Shown: positions 1 to 11,308 of the stretch, piece by piece
Layout of the letters: each line of letters begins with the position of its first letter
Position numbering within the stretch: the first letter of the stretch is position 1
Assembly (NCBI GenBank): GCA_017871115.1
Contig: JAFCIZ010000001.1
Coordinates: forward strand, 2,399,501 to 2,463,500
Length of the DNA: 64,000 nt
Reading direction: 5' to 3'
DNA from: Cunninghamella blakesleeana
Lineage: Eukaryota; Mucoromycota; Mucoromycetes; Mucorales; Cunninghamellaceae
Translations under genes and position numbers: made by a program
The notes under the pieces: model-generated
What the model was told of the DNA's origin: nothing
Seen by the model: the letters and a program-made list of their open reading frames with translations, nothing else
Database searches by the model: none

Positions 1-2007
1 CAGAATCACCTTCATAGCCATTAAAAATTAATAAATTAGGAGAATCTTTACCAACATTCTTCAAAACGTCCTTGGTTGCCAATGAGATGATTTTTTCTTT
101 AATTTGCTTGGGTGTGGCTCCATCTTTAGTTTCACTTAATAAGTAAGCAGCTAAACCAGCAACATGAGGAGAGGCCATAGATGTACCAGAAATAGTATTG
201 GTTGCGTATTTACTACCTTTCCAAACTGATAAAATGTTGAGTCCCTAAAATATGACATATATATAAAAACAAAAAAAAAATATTGAGTATTGGTACAAAA
301 ATAATTGAACGTTATATTACTAATATTATTATTATTGTTATTATTAAAATAGCATTTACAGGAGCAAAGACATCATTACACTTGCCATAATTAGAGAAGT
401 AAGCTCTTTCATCAGAAATAGTTGAAGCACCAACAGTAATAGGATTTTCAGCTCTAGCTGGTGATGAATTACAGCTGTCTTTATTGTCATTTCCTATTTT
501 TTTTTTAAAAAAAAAGTTTAAATTGTGAATTATGCATTTTTTTTATTGTTTTTTTAAATTTTTTTTTTTACCTGCAGCAACAGCAAATACAATTCCAGAA
601 TCTACACCAACATTAACAGCATTATCTAAGGAACGAGAAGCACCGCCACCCAAACTCATCTAGATGAATAGAATTGAAAATAAGAAAAATAATAGTGTTT
701 GTTAATTACTTTACATATGTGTATCCATTTTTTTTTCTAATATAAAATAGATAAATAAAAGTAATACATACATTAGCTACAGCACCTTTATAAACTTTGC
801 CAGACTTTTCAGCATCTTTCTTTTCTTTCAAATGGTCATTGATTGCCCATTCAATACCACCAATGACATCACTTGTAGAGCCAGATCCGTTAGATCTTAA
901 CACCTTAACTGCAACAGGTAAAGAACGTTTGGCAACACCATATTTTTTACCACCAATGGTACCAGCACAATGGGAACCATGACTAAAGTTGTAAAATGAA
1001 AAAAAAAAATAAGATTGTTTAGTAAGAAAGGAATAATAAACAATAAACCAAATATAAAGTATTAAAATAAAAAAACAAAAATTGGCAGCTTACCCATTTC
1101 CATCTTCATCAGGATCACCTCTTGGAATAGTAGCACCCCATGTAGCACGACCTTTTCAAGAAAAATAGTTTTTTATTCGTCATCATCATTATTATCTTTA
1201 GCTTTTTGTTTTTTTTTTATTGCCATATATATATATTCATATTTTTACCTTCAAAATCAACATGTTCTGTATTAATACCAGTATCAATTACATAGACCTT
1301 AATTCCATCACCAGAGGTTTTTTCATTATAAGTATATTTATTAAAAGTGCGTAAGGATAATTTCTCACGGTGAGAAATTCTTGCAAGACCCCATGGAGCT
1401 TGTCTTTCAGTTTCACTTGCATAAACAATTGAATCTTTTTCAACATAAGCAACCTAAAATAAAAATTATAATAAAAAGCAATAAAAAAAAAGGTTTGAAT
1501 AAGAAAATTTTCCGTAATGGATATTTTTTTCATGTAATATAAATAAATAAATATATATTGATGATATTCTTTTTATTAACTACACTTTTATTGTTATCAT
1601 TATTAATATTTTCATTATTATTTAACATGTGAAATATTATCACTTACTTCATCAGAAGAACGAATGGCTTTTAAAGTAGCCGAATCAAATTTACCAGAAT
1701 AACCTTTAAGAGTAGGTAAATCATAAACACGATGAATACCAAAACTTGAAGTTTCTTGGTTTAACCAATTGACAGCACCATTACTATTAGCAGCTAATTG
1801 AGCAATAGAGTTTTTATGTTGATCCATTTTTTCTTGATGAAGATTATCTTTAAGTACAACAATATAAGAATCGGTTAAAATATCAGCTTCGGGCGAACTA
1901 TATAAAGGAGAGACATAGCCTTCAGAAAAGGATTGGGGAATAATCATAGGTGTCGCAGTTACATAACCTGCTAAAAATAAAGCACTAGAAATAAGAGCTA
2001 ATTTCAT
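1..2007 (-). CDS. Subtilisin-like serine protease (S8, proteinase K/cerevisin type), 3' end outside window
   Basis: Secreted or vacuolar endopeptidase of the S8 proteinase K family. I read seven exons: 2007-1648, 1453-1249, 1151-1094, 982-772, 659-572, 493-360 and 244-<1, giving 433 codons before the window edge. Residues 1-19 look like a signal peptide ([18 protein letters not shown]). An I9-type propeptide follows ([10 protein letters not shown], then a segment typical of the inhibitor fold). The catalytic triad is complete: Asp in VIDTG (exon 2), His in HGSHCAGT (exon 4) and Ser in [11 protein letters not shown] (exon 7). The oxyanion region reads FAVAAGNDN. The start was chosen because the signal peptide begins there. 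All joins keep frame and agree with the known family pattern. Only a short C-terminus should be missing. Lineage within S8 (cerevisin versus secreted alkaline protease) is not settled. Confidence 0.93.
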
Positions 2008-2320
2008 TATAAAAATAAATAAATGGTATTCTTAAAATAAAAAAAAAAATAGTTGTAGATAATTTAATGAGAGGAAGAAAAACGAATTTGTAAAAAAAAA
2101 GAAAGTGGTTTAAAGAGAGAAAAAAAGAAAGAAGGAAAAAAAAAATTAAGCAAATAAAGAGCCAAGAAAAATTAATCCGTTTACGTTTACTACGGTTTAA
2201 AGTGAAATTTCAGAACCCGACTGGTATTTTTTGTAGTGAGGCTGAAAAATTTATACAAAGTGCGTCTTTTTTTCTTTCGCTTTTTTTTTTAATATAGCTA
2301 TATAATGTAAAGTAAATGAC
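2008..2320. promoter_or_regulatory. Divergent promoter region, protease / XRCC2-like gene
   Basis: This 313-bp AT-rich spacer separates two head-to-head start codons, so it must hold both promoters. I see purine-rich and poly-A/T tracts but no specific binding site I can defend. Confidence 0.5.
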
Positions 2321-3112
2321 ATGCCTCTTTTCCAACAATATGTAAAAAGAATTAAAAATACCTCTGCGCTTCATGTAAGTTATAATAATAGTAATTGAAA
2401 AGACAGTATTGTCACAAAAACAGTTGATTTATAATAGCTTCTAAACATATATATAAATATATGTAATGTTTTATTTCTATTATTTTATTATTTTGGTATG
2501 TAGGTATTATGCCAAATAGAAAAGAAAAAAAAAGCAAGTATTCCTTTTCCAGCCTTAGAAAATAAAATCGAAGAAATCTATTCAACTGAAGGAAAAAAGC
2601 TAGAAGGAATATATTATGGTGATACTATCGAATTATATGGGAAAACTAATACAGGTAAAACGTATATTGTATCACAATTTATCGAACACACACTTAAACA
2701 CCAAGATAGCACCAAAGTCTTGTATATCAATTTAACTCAGAAACCACTTAAAAATAACGATAATCTTATATGTGACAAATTATACTATTTTCAGCCAATG
2801 GATAACAACGAATTAATAACATTCATTTATGGTATAGAAAAATGGTTTTATGATCACCACCAACAATTTATTGGATGGGTAATAATCGATGGTGAATGGA
2901 TCGAGGATCGTCATCAAGAAGGCCAACAGGAAGAAAAAATGAAGCTATTATTATTAAAAAAATTAAAATCACTACAAGATCATTGGTCATTTATTTTGCT
3001 TTATACTAATCGATTAAAAACATTACTTTCTGATTCATCATCATCACGGGAGCCCTTTTATCAAATAGAATGTTATAAAAAAGATTCAACTATTGGTGTA
3101 AAATTATTATAA
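2321..3112 (+). CDS. RecA/Rad51-family paralogue, XRCC2-like
   Basis: Predicted ATP-binding recombination-repair protein of the Rad51 paralogue group. Two exons (2321-2374 and 2504-3112) give 220 aa. A Walker A motif, GKTNTGKT, lies at about residues 64-71 and is preceded by GDTIELY, the strand that precedes the P-loop in Rad51 paralogues (XRCC2 has a similar GD-x-LE-x-x-G). A Walker B-like strand GWVIIDGEW is followed by a later strand (WSFILLYTN) in the position of the RecA-core beta strands. The length is a little below animal XRCC2 (about 280 aa). No HhH N-terminal domain is present, which also fits XRCC2. The start was chosen because exon 1 joins in frame through GTAAGT/TAG. The RecA-like ATPase fold is well supported; the XRCC2 assignment is from remembered features and is moderate. 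Confidence 0.6.
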
Positions 3113-3758
3113 TTCAGTATTTTATATATATTTTTTGTCAAACATAAAAAAATTAAAATAAAATAGAAATATATATTTGTCAAAAATGAATACAAAGGGA
3201 AAAAAAAAGTGAAAAGCATGGATCAAGATCAAACTTTTTCGGAAAAGACATACATGGTAAATGCGATATTATACATATTCCCTCTATTTCTCCCTCCACC
3301 CCCCCCCTTTTTTATTTATTTATTTATATATTTATTTTGATGGATTTTAAATTTTGAAAGATATATAAGGTTGTACGGTACTTTTTTAAAGTTTAAGCCA
3401 TAAGAAAAAGATGAAAATTACTATATCCACTTATAACTTTCTTTCTATTTCCAAATTTGTATTTATCATAAACAACAACTCTTTTTTTTTTTTTTTTTCG
3501 GAAGCTATTTCGTATTTTGGATTTGTGTTTTTGTTTTTTTTTATTCTCTTTCTTTTTCTTTTCATTTCATTTCATTTCATTTCATTATTTTTTATTATTA
3601 TTGTTATTTATTGTTATTTATTATTTTTTAATTCATTTCATTGATCTCCTTTCCTTGTATTATATTATATTATATATTTATATATTTATTTATATACGTA
3701 TATACTATATAAAGAATAATAAAATACATAAAGCTTTTATATACATGAATTATTCAAC
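3113..3758. other. Intergenic region upstream of PX kinase
   Basis: This 646-bp spacer is AT-rich with a C-run near 3299-3307, long T-runs and a short ATTTC repeat around 3565-3585. Open frames here are low-complexity Phe/Ile/Tyr translations of T-rich DNA and are not credible genes. It contains the 3' end of the XRCC2-like transcript and the kinase promoter. Confidence 0.5.
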
Positions 3759-3777
3759 ATGCATTTGTTATCTATAA
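3745..3777 (+). promoter_or_regulatory. Short upstream ORF overlapping the kinase start
   Basis: An ATG at 3745 opens a 10-codon frame ending in TAA at 3777. It overlaps the proposed kinase ATG at 3759 in another frame. If the transcript starts upstream of 3745, this uORF could limit translation of the kinase. No transcript start is visible, so this is conditional. Confidence 0.35.
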
Positions 3778-6700
3778 AAAAATCAACATTATCACTAAAA
3801 GCATCGTTTATTCGACAAAAGAATATGTTTTCATCAAAAAGATCGAAATCAAGGCGAAAAGTATCAAAACAATTTGATATTGTTGTAATAGAATACACTT
3901 CAACCTTAGATAATAATAGCAATGTTAATAGTAGTAAGAAAAATAAGAAAAAGCCTATTACAGTAAGTATAATAATAATAAATAATAAACAAAAAACAAA
4001 TAAAGAGCTTTTTTTTTTTTTCATAAGAGCGTGTGGGTGTGAATATAAAATAAGGTTGGGCAATAGTATTTATGGTTGGGTTAGAGTGTTATGTTTGAAA
4101 AAAAGATGCATTAGGAAATCTTTTTCACTAAATGTGTAACCAATGCTTTTTTACACACTATTCCATATCTATTTAAAAAAGAAATTTTAAAATTCCGATT
4201 TTTAACTCTTTCCTTTTTTTTTCATATATAGTTATTTAATATTATTATAGAAAATGAAGATAGCCATATTTCCATAGTTCGTTATATATCTGATATTCAT
4301 CAACTTGATCAACTCTTTAAAAAGTATCATGGTTCTTCAAGAATACCTCTTCCTACTTTAATAGATGCTTCTTCTTCAGCTTTACAACATCCTTTTCATA
4401 AATTAAATTTACATCGTTTTATTTTCAGATTTAAACCAAAACGATCCAACGGTCAAAAGGTAGAAGATTATTTACAACAATGTTCTCTTCATCCTCTTCT
4501 TGGCCAATCTTCTCTTTTAAGGGACTTTTTATCTCCTCAACGTGAAGAAGATATTAAAATAAGTAAAGTAGCTATATCTTCTATGGTAAAACAACATACT
4601 ATTGAGCATAGCTATTCAACAAAATTATCTACTATTGGTGAATCTACTATTTCTTCTAAACGTACCACTAAAACTAACTCAGCATCATCATCATTAAATT
4701 CTATACCAAATAACCATCATCATCATCATCATAATCATAATTATATCATACCAACTTCCACCTCTTCCTCTTCTATTTCTTCATCGTCGATTATTCTTAA
4801 TGATCAAATTGACTCCGTTTTACCAAATTTATCAGATATTGAACTTAATTCAAATATTAATAGTCATTTTGATTTTAATATGAACCCTTCTAATTCCATC
4901 ATTATGAATGATGATAATGAATATATTGATGATGATTATTTAACCAAATGGACGCCTCTATTCCCTTTACCACCATCTGAACCTACCACTCTTGTTTCTA
5001 CGACCGATATAAATGCTCATTTAGTCCCTTCTTCATCGACTTCTCTTGATCAAGTTTCTACTTTACCCACTACTCTGACTAGTTTCCCTAATGTATTTCA
5101 ACATAATAATAATAAAGTTAAATCCACTGCCACCTCTGTAACAACAACAAATATATTAAAGCATTCAAACATTATCATGAAAAATAAAAATAAAAAGAAA
5201 GATCATTATCAAAAACAACAACAACAGCAACAAAAACCAATGAAAATGACTCTTGATGCCCTTCAATTCTTAAAAGTACTTGGAAAAGGGTGCATGGGAA
5301 AAGTTATTTTAGTAAGACATCATCAAACATCAAGATTATATGCCTTAAAAGCCATTAGTAAAGAAGGATTGAACGCCAGAAAAGAAATCGAACATGTTTT
5401 AATGGAAAGAAATATTTTATCCAAAGTATCTCAAGTTCACCATCCCTTTTTAATCAAACTACATCATTCATTCCAAAATACAAATCAATTGTTTTTATTA
5501 ATGGATTATCATCCAGGTAGTGACCTAGCTACTCAATTATGTATTCATCCTCAATTTACACCTTATCGTACCCAATTTTATATGGCCGAAATCATTTTAG
5601 GTTTACAAGAATTACATCGTCTTGGTATTCTTTATCGGTAAGTAATAAATTGAATAGTTGTATAAAAAAATAGTGGTATATATATATACATAAATATAAA
5701 AAGGGAGGAATTGTTTTTAATCATTCTTTTTATTATTATTTCATGTATTTATTTTTAGTGATTTAAAACCTGAAAATATTTTATTGGCAGCCGATGGTCA
5801 TATCGTCTTGACAGATTTTGGTTTTTCAAAACTTTTTGATCGACAACAAGAAGAAGGTAGAATTGATGAATATGTAGCTGATGATGAATTACTTCCTTAT
5901 CATACCTTAACATTTTGTGGCACACCTGAATACATTGCACCTGAATTATTAATTCAGGAAGGTTACACTTATGCAGTTGATTTTTGGAGTCTTGGTGTGG
6001 TCTTTTATGAAATGTTACTTGGTATAACGCCTTATTATGATGAAAATGATGATGAATTATATGAAAAGATTTTAAATGATCCTGTAGATATTCCTGATCA
6101 TTTAGACTCTTTTACCAAAGATCTTATATTGGGATTACTGGAACATGATCCAAGATTACGTATTGGCTGTGCTCATTTCTTTGAACCTGATTTAGACGGA
6201 ATAAACGAAATTCGTGATCATCCTTATTTTGCAAATATCAATTGGAATGATGTCTATCATAAACGTTTACCCGCTCCTTTTATTCCTCGTATTCAATCAG
6301 AAACAGATGTTAGCCATTTTGATCCTGCTTTTGTCAATTTATCTCCTCGTCTTTCAGCTCTTAGTCAATTCAATAAGCAAGTTGATGATGATTTAGATGA
6401 TGATCTTTATGAATTGGATAATAATAACACAGCACACGATAATCAAATATCAACTTTCAATTTATCTGAACAACAAAAGAAATATCATGGTGAAGCAAAC
6501 GATGATGATGATGACGATTATTTAAATGTTCCCTTAGATCAAGCATTTGTTGGTTATTCTTTTATTAATGAAAATACTTGTATTGATACAGATTCATTAT
6601 TAGATGACGATGATGACGAAGTAGAAGAAAAAGTACAAGTGAATGACTCTCAACAACAACAGCCTAAAAATATATTGGAAGCTAATGAACGGTCTTCACA

Positions 6701-7001
6701 TTACTATGGAATAGCAAATATGGACGCTTTATCAAGTTTAAAAAAATTACAACAGCAGCTTCATTCCACTTATCCTATTCCTTTACCTCCTCCTCCTCCT
6801 TCAACGGGTTTCTCATCTTCTTTAGATCCTCAGCTTGTTAGTCAAGATGGTAATGATGATAATGAATCAGATATTTCTCCTTCTCAACGATTAGGTTTTT
6901 CTAGATTCCAACAACGACACAATCAAAATCAATCAAGATTGTCTTCATCTTTTACTCTGGAATCCTTACATAATGAAGATGATATTATTTGGTTACATTA
7001 A
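3759..7001 (+). CDS. PX-domain AGC protein kinase (SGK3/Ypk-like)
   Basis: Ser/Thr kinase with an N-terminal PX domain. Exons 3759-3962, 4232-5637 and 5759-7001 give 950 aa. The PX domain spans roughly residues 39-170 and contains the RY-x7-QLDQLFKKYHG core and RIPLP segment, then KVEDYLQQC. An Asn/Ser/His-rich linker follows (including a His run). The kinase domain, about 411-690, has GKGCMGKV, the lysine in YALKAI, the catalytic loop YRDLKPENIL (split by intron 2), DFGFSK, CGTPEYIAPE and HPYF. A variant hydrophobic motif FVGYSF lies near residue 800, where AGC kinases carry a regulatory phosphosite. An acidic and Gln-rich tail follows. PX domains bind phosphoinositides, so endosomal recruitment is likely, as for animal SGK3. 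The kinase class is firm; equivalence to SGK3 or Ypk1 is inferred. Confidence 0.92.
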
Positions 7002-7397
7002 AAATAATAACTCTTCTCTCTCTCTATATATATATATTTCAATGTATTTTTAAATCAGTAAACATACATACATGTTTATTTTTATTTTTTATAGTTTTTT
7101 ATTATTTATTTTTTTATTTATTATTTTGATTATGATATTCTCATTTTTTTTTTTTCAACTTTTATCTGTATTTTTATATCATTTATGTTTTGTTTATTTA
7201 TTTATTATATGTTATTACTATTACTATACTACAATTTATACTTATATCTTTATTATATATATCCTCCAAAATAAAATAAAATAAAATAAATATATTATAT
7301 ATACATTCAATTTAGCTTTTTTTTCAGTAATATATATAAGAAGTTGGGCTACTATTATTATTGATCTGTTCGCATTCTTATAATTGTATAAAATATA
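7002..7397. other. Convergent intergenic region
   Basis: This 396-bp AT-rich gap lies between the 3' ends of the PX kinase and ERCC1. It is dominated by T- and AT-runs and an AAAAT repeat near 7269-7290. Only poly(A)/termination signals are expected. Confidence 0.5.
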
Positions 7398-8190
7398 TTA
7401 GAGGTGCTGTTGTTGTTGTTCACGTATGATAAAAGGTTGTGTAAAAGCTTGTTGAAGGCGTTTCACTTTTAATTCACCTAACCCAGGACATAAAGAGAGT
7501 TGCTCGGAGGTAGCCATTGAAATACCATGAAAGGAACCAAAATTAGACATCAAAGTTAATACATCGGTTTTATTTATTCCACGTATATTAGTCAAAGTAT
7601 CGGTCATCTGAGTATAGACGTCCACCGGCCCAGTGTTAACTTTTTCACGGATCAAATCATCTGGTTTAGTTTCAAAGGCCTTGTAAGTTTCTAAATAACG
7701 AGCTGTTTCCTCAAGACTCCAGCTTAACATTAAAGTAAATTGATGAGATATGGCTGATAAATTCAATTCCCTTAAAGCTGTTTGATGGTCCTCTGTATCT
7801 ACATATACCAATAAGATTTTTAATACATACATTCTTTTTAGAGCCGCCATTCGATCATAGATATAATTAGGATAGAGTCGATGGTACCGTAAACTATGTG
7901 GAAAAAGAAGAATGAGGATAAATAAATCGCTATAGTTATATATATATATCCTATTTATAATAAAATACATTCGCCATTTCCTTTTTCTTCTATTACCTTA
8001 AATATAATACCCCAGTGGTTGCGCCAACAGCATAATCACATTTGATGCTATCATCAAATTCATATCTTACATTATGAATGCTTCGTAATATTGGATTTTT
8101 ATGTTGGGAAGGATTGACGAGTATAGCATTTCCAAAAGAACTTTTTACTACTGGTTTATTAGTAGCATTGATACTTGAAGAAGTACTCAT
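7398..8190 (-). CDS. RAD10: DNA excision repair protein ERCC1/Rad10/Swi10
   Basis: Non-catalytic partner of the XPF/Rad1 structure-specific endonuclease, acting in nucleotide excision repair and single-strand annealing. Exons 8190-7997 and 7893-7398 give 229 aa. The central domain begins at residues NAILVNPSQHKNPILRSI and continues with the family hallmark SLRYHRLYPNYIYDRM, which is restored exactly across the intron. The C-terminal tandem helix-hairpin-helix domain is visible as LTNIRGINKTDVLTLMSNFG and CPGLGELKVKRLQQAF. The N-terminus before the central domain is short (about 20 residues), so the XPA-binding extension known in animals is reduced. It lies close to an XRCC2-like gene, with only the PX kinase between. 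Identification is strong. Confidence 0.95.
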
Positions 8191-8701
8191 TTAGTCATTT
8201 AAAAGATTGAAGGGAAAAAAATAATAATAATGGGAAAGAACGCGAAAAAAAGGGAAAGGCGTAGTAGTATATTTTTAAAAAAATGGAAGGGGTTTAAACT
8301 TTTTCATTCATTAGTTTAAAAATAAAAAAAAACACTTTAATTTCTTCACTTACTTTTCTAATCAGTTATACAATATATTTTTTAATTATTATTATCTTTC
8401 ATTACTTATATAATAGATTATATATATTATTACTGTTAATATTATCATTAAACTACTATTTTATATAATCTTTTTAATAAACATGGAATAATATAATAAA
8501 TTTTTTTGAGCCAAATAATAATTTTTAATAATAGACAATAATAAGCAAACTTTTTGGAAATATTTATTAAATAAATATATGAGGTATATGATAAAAATTA
8601 ATTAATTAATGATAAAAATATAATAACAAAATTATAAAACATATATATATATATACATACAACAAAAAATAAGTAAAGAGGGAATAATATATAAAAAAAA
8701 T
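8191..8701. other. Intergenic region, ERCC1 promoter / ankyrin gene 3' end
   Basis: This 511-bp AT-rich spacer carries the promoter of the leftward ERCC1 gene and the 3' flank of the leftward ankyrin gene. No gene or distinctive site was recognised. Confidence 0.4.
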
Positions 8702-9871
8702 CTATAATGGGGAAATGGGGGATAAAAGACCGGAAGGAGTATTATATTTTTTTAGAGTTTGAATGATAACTGATAATAAAGGCTGACGAAGATTAAGAGG
8801 AGTGGATAAAATAATAGCTTGTTGAATACAATCATTTGAAGTGTGTCGAGAAATCAAATAAGGGACCATTTCTAAAAAGCCATGGTTGGCGGCATAAAGT
8901 AAAGAGGGGCTGAAACCTTGTTGGGAAGTATTGATTGCGCCATGTTTATATAAAACTTGGACCATATCAACTTTTCTTTGTTGGACGGCCTTTAATAATA
9001 ATGAAGATGTTCCGTCTTTTTCTTTTAATTCGTTGACTTGATACCCTTTTTGAATCAGTAATTCAAGGCATTCAATTCTATTCCATTGTACAGCTAAATC
9101 TAATAATGTAGAAGGAGAAGATATGGAATCGATGGTAAAGGAAGAAGAGGATAAGAGTGACTTTAAAATAGAAGAGCAACCGATCATAATGGCATCTTCG
9201 ACAGCATTTCGTGTTTCATAAAGAGTAGCAGTTGATAAAGAAGTGAATTTTGAACCCCAGATTATATCGGTATGAGAAGGGTTGTTTTTACTAAGGTGTT
9301 GATAATCTAAAAGTAAAGCCACACATTCTAATTGTCGGTTCATGATAGCTATATGAATAGGTAATCTGCCCAAAGCATCTGGTAAATCCAATCTTGCACC
9401 TTTTTCTAATAAATAGCGCACACAGTCGATTTGATTTGTTTGAATAGCATAATGAAGAGGTGTTTTCATATCCTTTTTTGTTTTGTAATTTGTAATATTA
9501 GATGATTGATTTAAAAGAAACTTTAATCCGTCGATGAATCCATAATAAGCAGCTGAATGGAGTACCGTCATATCATTTTGACAGACGTGTTGAATAGATA
9601 ATGATGTGTTTTCCTTTTTTAATAAATAGGTTAAAGCTTCCATAGAATGACATTGACAGGCGCAACATAATAAACATTTTCCATTTTTTTCTATCATCAT
9701 TGATCCTCCTCGTTCAACATATTCTTTTAAAACGGTGATATCTAAAGCAGTGGTGTTGGTTTTGGTTCTTTTTAATGGTGCAGTGGTAGTGATAATAGAT
9801 GGTAAAGATTCTCGCTTACGTTTGGGTTGTATAGGTGAAGAAGGAGGTGAAGGAAAAGAGTTGTTAACCAT
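8702..9871 (-). CDS. Ankyrin-repeat protein
   Basis: Single-exon, 389-aa protein. After a basic, proline-rich N-terminus (SPPSSPIQPKRKRE, a possible nuclear localisation signal), ankyrin repeats begin around residue 60 and run to the C-terminus. Clear repeat cores are DMTVLHSAAYYGFIDGLKFLL, MKTPLHYAIQTNQIDCVRYLLEKGA, GRLPIHIAIMNRQLECVALLL and TSSLLLKAVQQRKVDMVQVLYKHGA. A CLLCCACQCHS cysteine cluster lies near residue 65-75 within the first degenerate repeat. No catalytic or DNA-binding domain (no APSES, F-box or SOCS) was seen, so only a scaffold or protein-binding role can be suggested. The start is supported by the following uninterrupted frame and the AT-rich leader just upstream. Confidence 0.85.
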   Translation of the reverse strand: MVNNSFPSPPSSPIQPKRKRESLPSIITTTAPLKRTKTNTTALDITVLKEYVERGGSMMIEKNGKCLLCCACQCHSMEALTYLLKKENTSLSIQHVCQNDMTVLHSAAYYGFIDGLKFLLNQSSNITNYKTKKDMKTPLHYAIQTNQIDCVRYLLEKGARLDLPDALGRLPIHIAIMNRQLECVALLLDYQHLSKNNPSHTDIIWGSKFTSLSTATLYETRNAVEDAIMIGCSSILKSLLSSSSFTIDSISSPSTLLDLAVQWNRIECLELLIQKGYQVNELKEKDGTSSLLLKAVQQRKVDMVQVLYKHGAINTSQQGFSPSLLYAANHGFLEMVPYLISRHTSNDCIQQAIILSTPLNLRQPLLSVIIQTLKKYNTPSGLLSPISPL

Positions 9872-11308
9872 TGTAAAGATAAAAATATAAGTGATATGTT
9901 AAAAAAAAATGATAAAAGAGATTGAAGAAAGAAAAAGAGTTAAAATAAAAAATACTTGTTTTTATAAATGAAAAAAAAAAAAAAAGGAAGCCCTTCTTGG
10001 CAAAATATATGTAGTTAAACTATATTGTTAAAAAAAAAAGTTAAATATGTATTTCAAAAAAAGAAGGTAAAAAAGGAGAAAGGAAAAGAAATGGTAAGAT
10101 CGCCGACATAATTTTTTTTTTATTACCTTGGCGGTCTTTATTGGAGCGAGAGGGTATAAAAGATTTCATGCATTATTATTATTTTTTTTGCCAAGAAAGA
10201 GAAAATGATGATTAGTGTAAATTAAAAATAAACAAAAAACTAACCGGCCTTTTTTTTTTTTTTTTTTTTTTTTATTATTATCATCACCACATTTTCTCGG
10301 GTCATCCTTCAATATTTTCGTTACTTAAATAAATGGTGATCTTTACTATTCTTTTCTTCTTTCTTTTTATAATAAAAAAAAAGATTACCGCTTTCTTTTA
10401 ATTTTATTCTTACTTTCTAAAATAAAAATAAAAATAGTAAAAAGGTATATTAAAATAGGAGGAAAAGGAGAACCAAGAGAAAAGTGCGGATATATACGTA
10501 TATATATTGTCATATAGTGTGAAAATGGGTATATAAGTTGAACTTAATTAATTGCCAAGATTATAAAAAAGAGTTATGATAGGTAAAAAAAAAAAACCTT
10601 TCTTTGCGGTACCTGAATTAATATCGTTATATATCATTTTTTTTTTTTTTCTCTTCTTTCGTTTTCATTTTTTTACTTGGTATGTTTTTTAAAAAAAAAT
10701 GATCGATTAATGCAAAGAATCGAATATATTCACTAAACAACTGAAAAAAGAATATAGTATTGAGATTGAATTAAATCATCTGTGCAACACCAAATATTTA
10801 TATAGATTTAATTTTGCTTTATATCTTTTTACCTCTTGTATAAAAATATAAATATAATAAATAATAAACATTTTCCTCTTTATTTTTTATATAAATATAT
10901 ATATATTTTAAAAAAAAGAAGATCATCTTAAATGGCTTAAAATCGAAATTTATCATATTAGGAAATAAAATATAAACAAAAAAAAAGAATATTACGGCAG
11001 CCTCAACAATATATGAAAAAAAAAAACGTCACTGGCCCCAATCTTACCATTTTGGTTGGTAAAAAATTTCTCTTTACAAAAATTTTAAGGCTCCGACACT
11101 TTTTTTCTTCTCTTTAACTCTTTTTTTTTCTCTTTTTTTTTTCTTTCTCACTCTCACTTTATAAATATTCTTTTTTTTTAAAAAAAGAAAAGAAAAAAAG
11201 AAAAAAAAAAAAAGTAAAGTAGAGAAGACAGAATAATTTACTTTTATAAAAAATAAAATAAAGTATAACTTTATTTTGTTTTATTTATTTCTAATATAAA
11301 ACTGAAGA
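9872..11308. other. Long intergenic region between divergent genes (ankyrin / PUF)
   Basis: This 1.4-kb region lies between two divergent start codons. It holds a 24-nt T run (10250-10273), pyrimidine-rich tracts (11100-11170) followed by purine-rich tracts (11180-11230), and GCCGAC / TTGGCGG islands around 10100-10135. Fungal promoters of this type and long 5' leaders, typical of PUF-regulator genes, would fit. No ORF of credible composition was found. Confidence 0.5.
10250..10273 (+). repeat. Poly-T tract, 24 nt
   Basis: Uninterrupted T run, followed directly by an ATT run. Such tracts exclude nucleosomes in fungal promoters, but no specific function can be read from it. Confidence 0.8.

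Noticed and set aside
3411..4063. Phe/Ile-rich frames before and over the PX kinase first exon
   Set aside because: Low-complexity translations of T-rich DNA; the real exon in this area is 3759-3962 and the rest is intron or spacer.
7072..7284. 70-codon plus-strand Phe/Ile/Tyr frame
   Set aside because: T-rich 3' flank with no domain and no start context; homopolymer translation.
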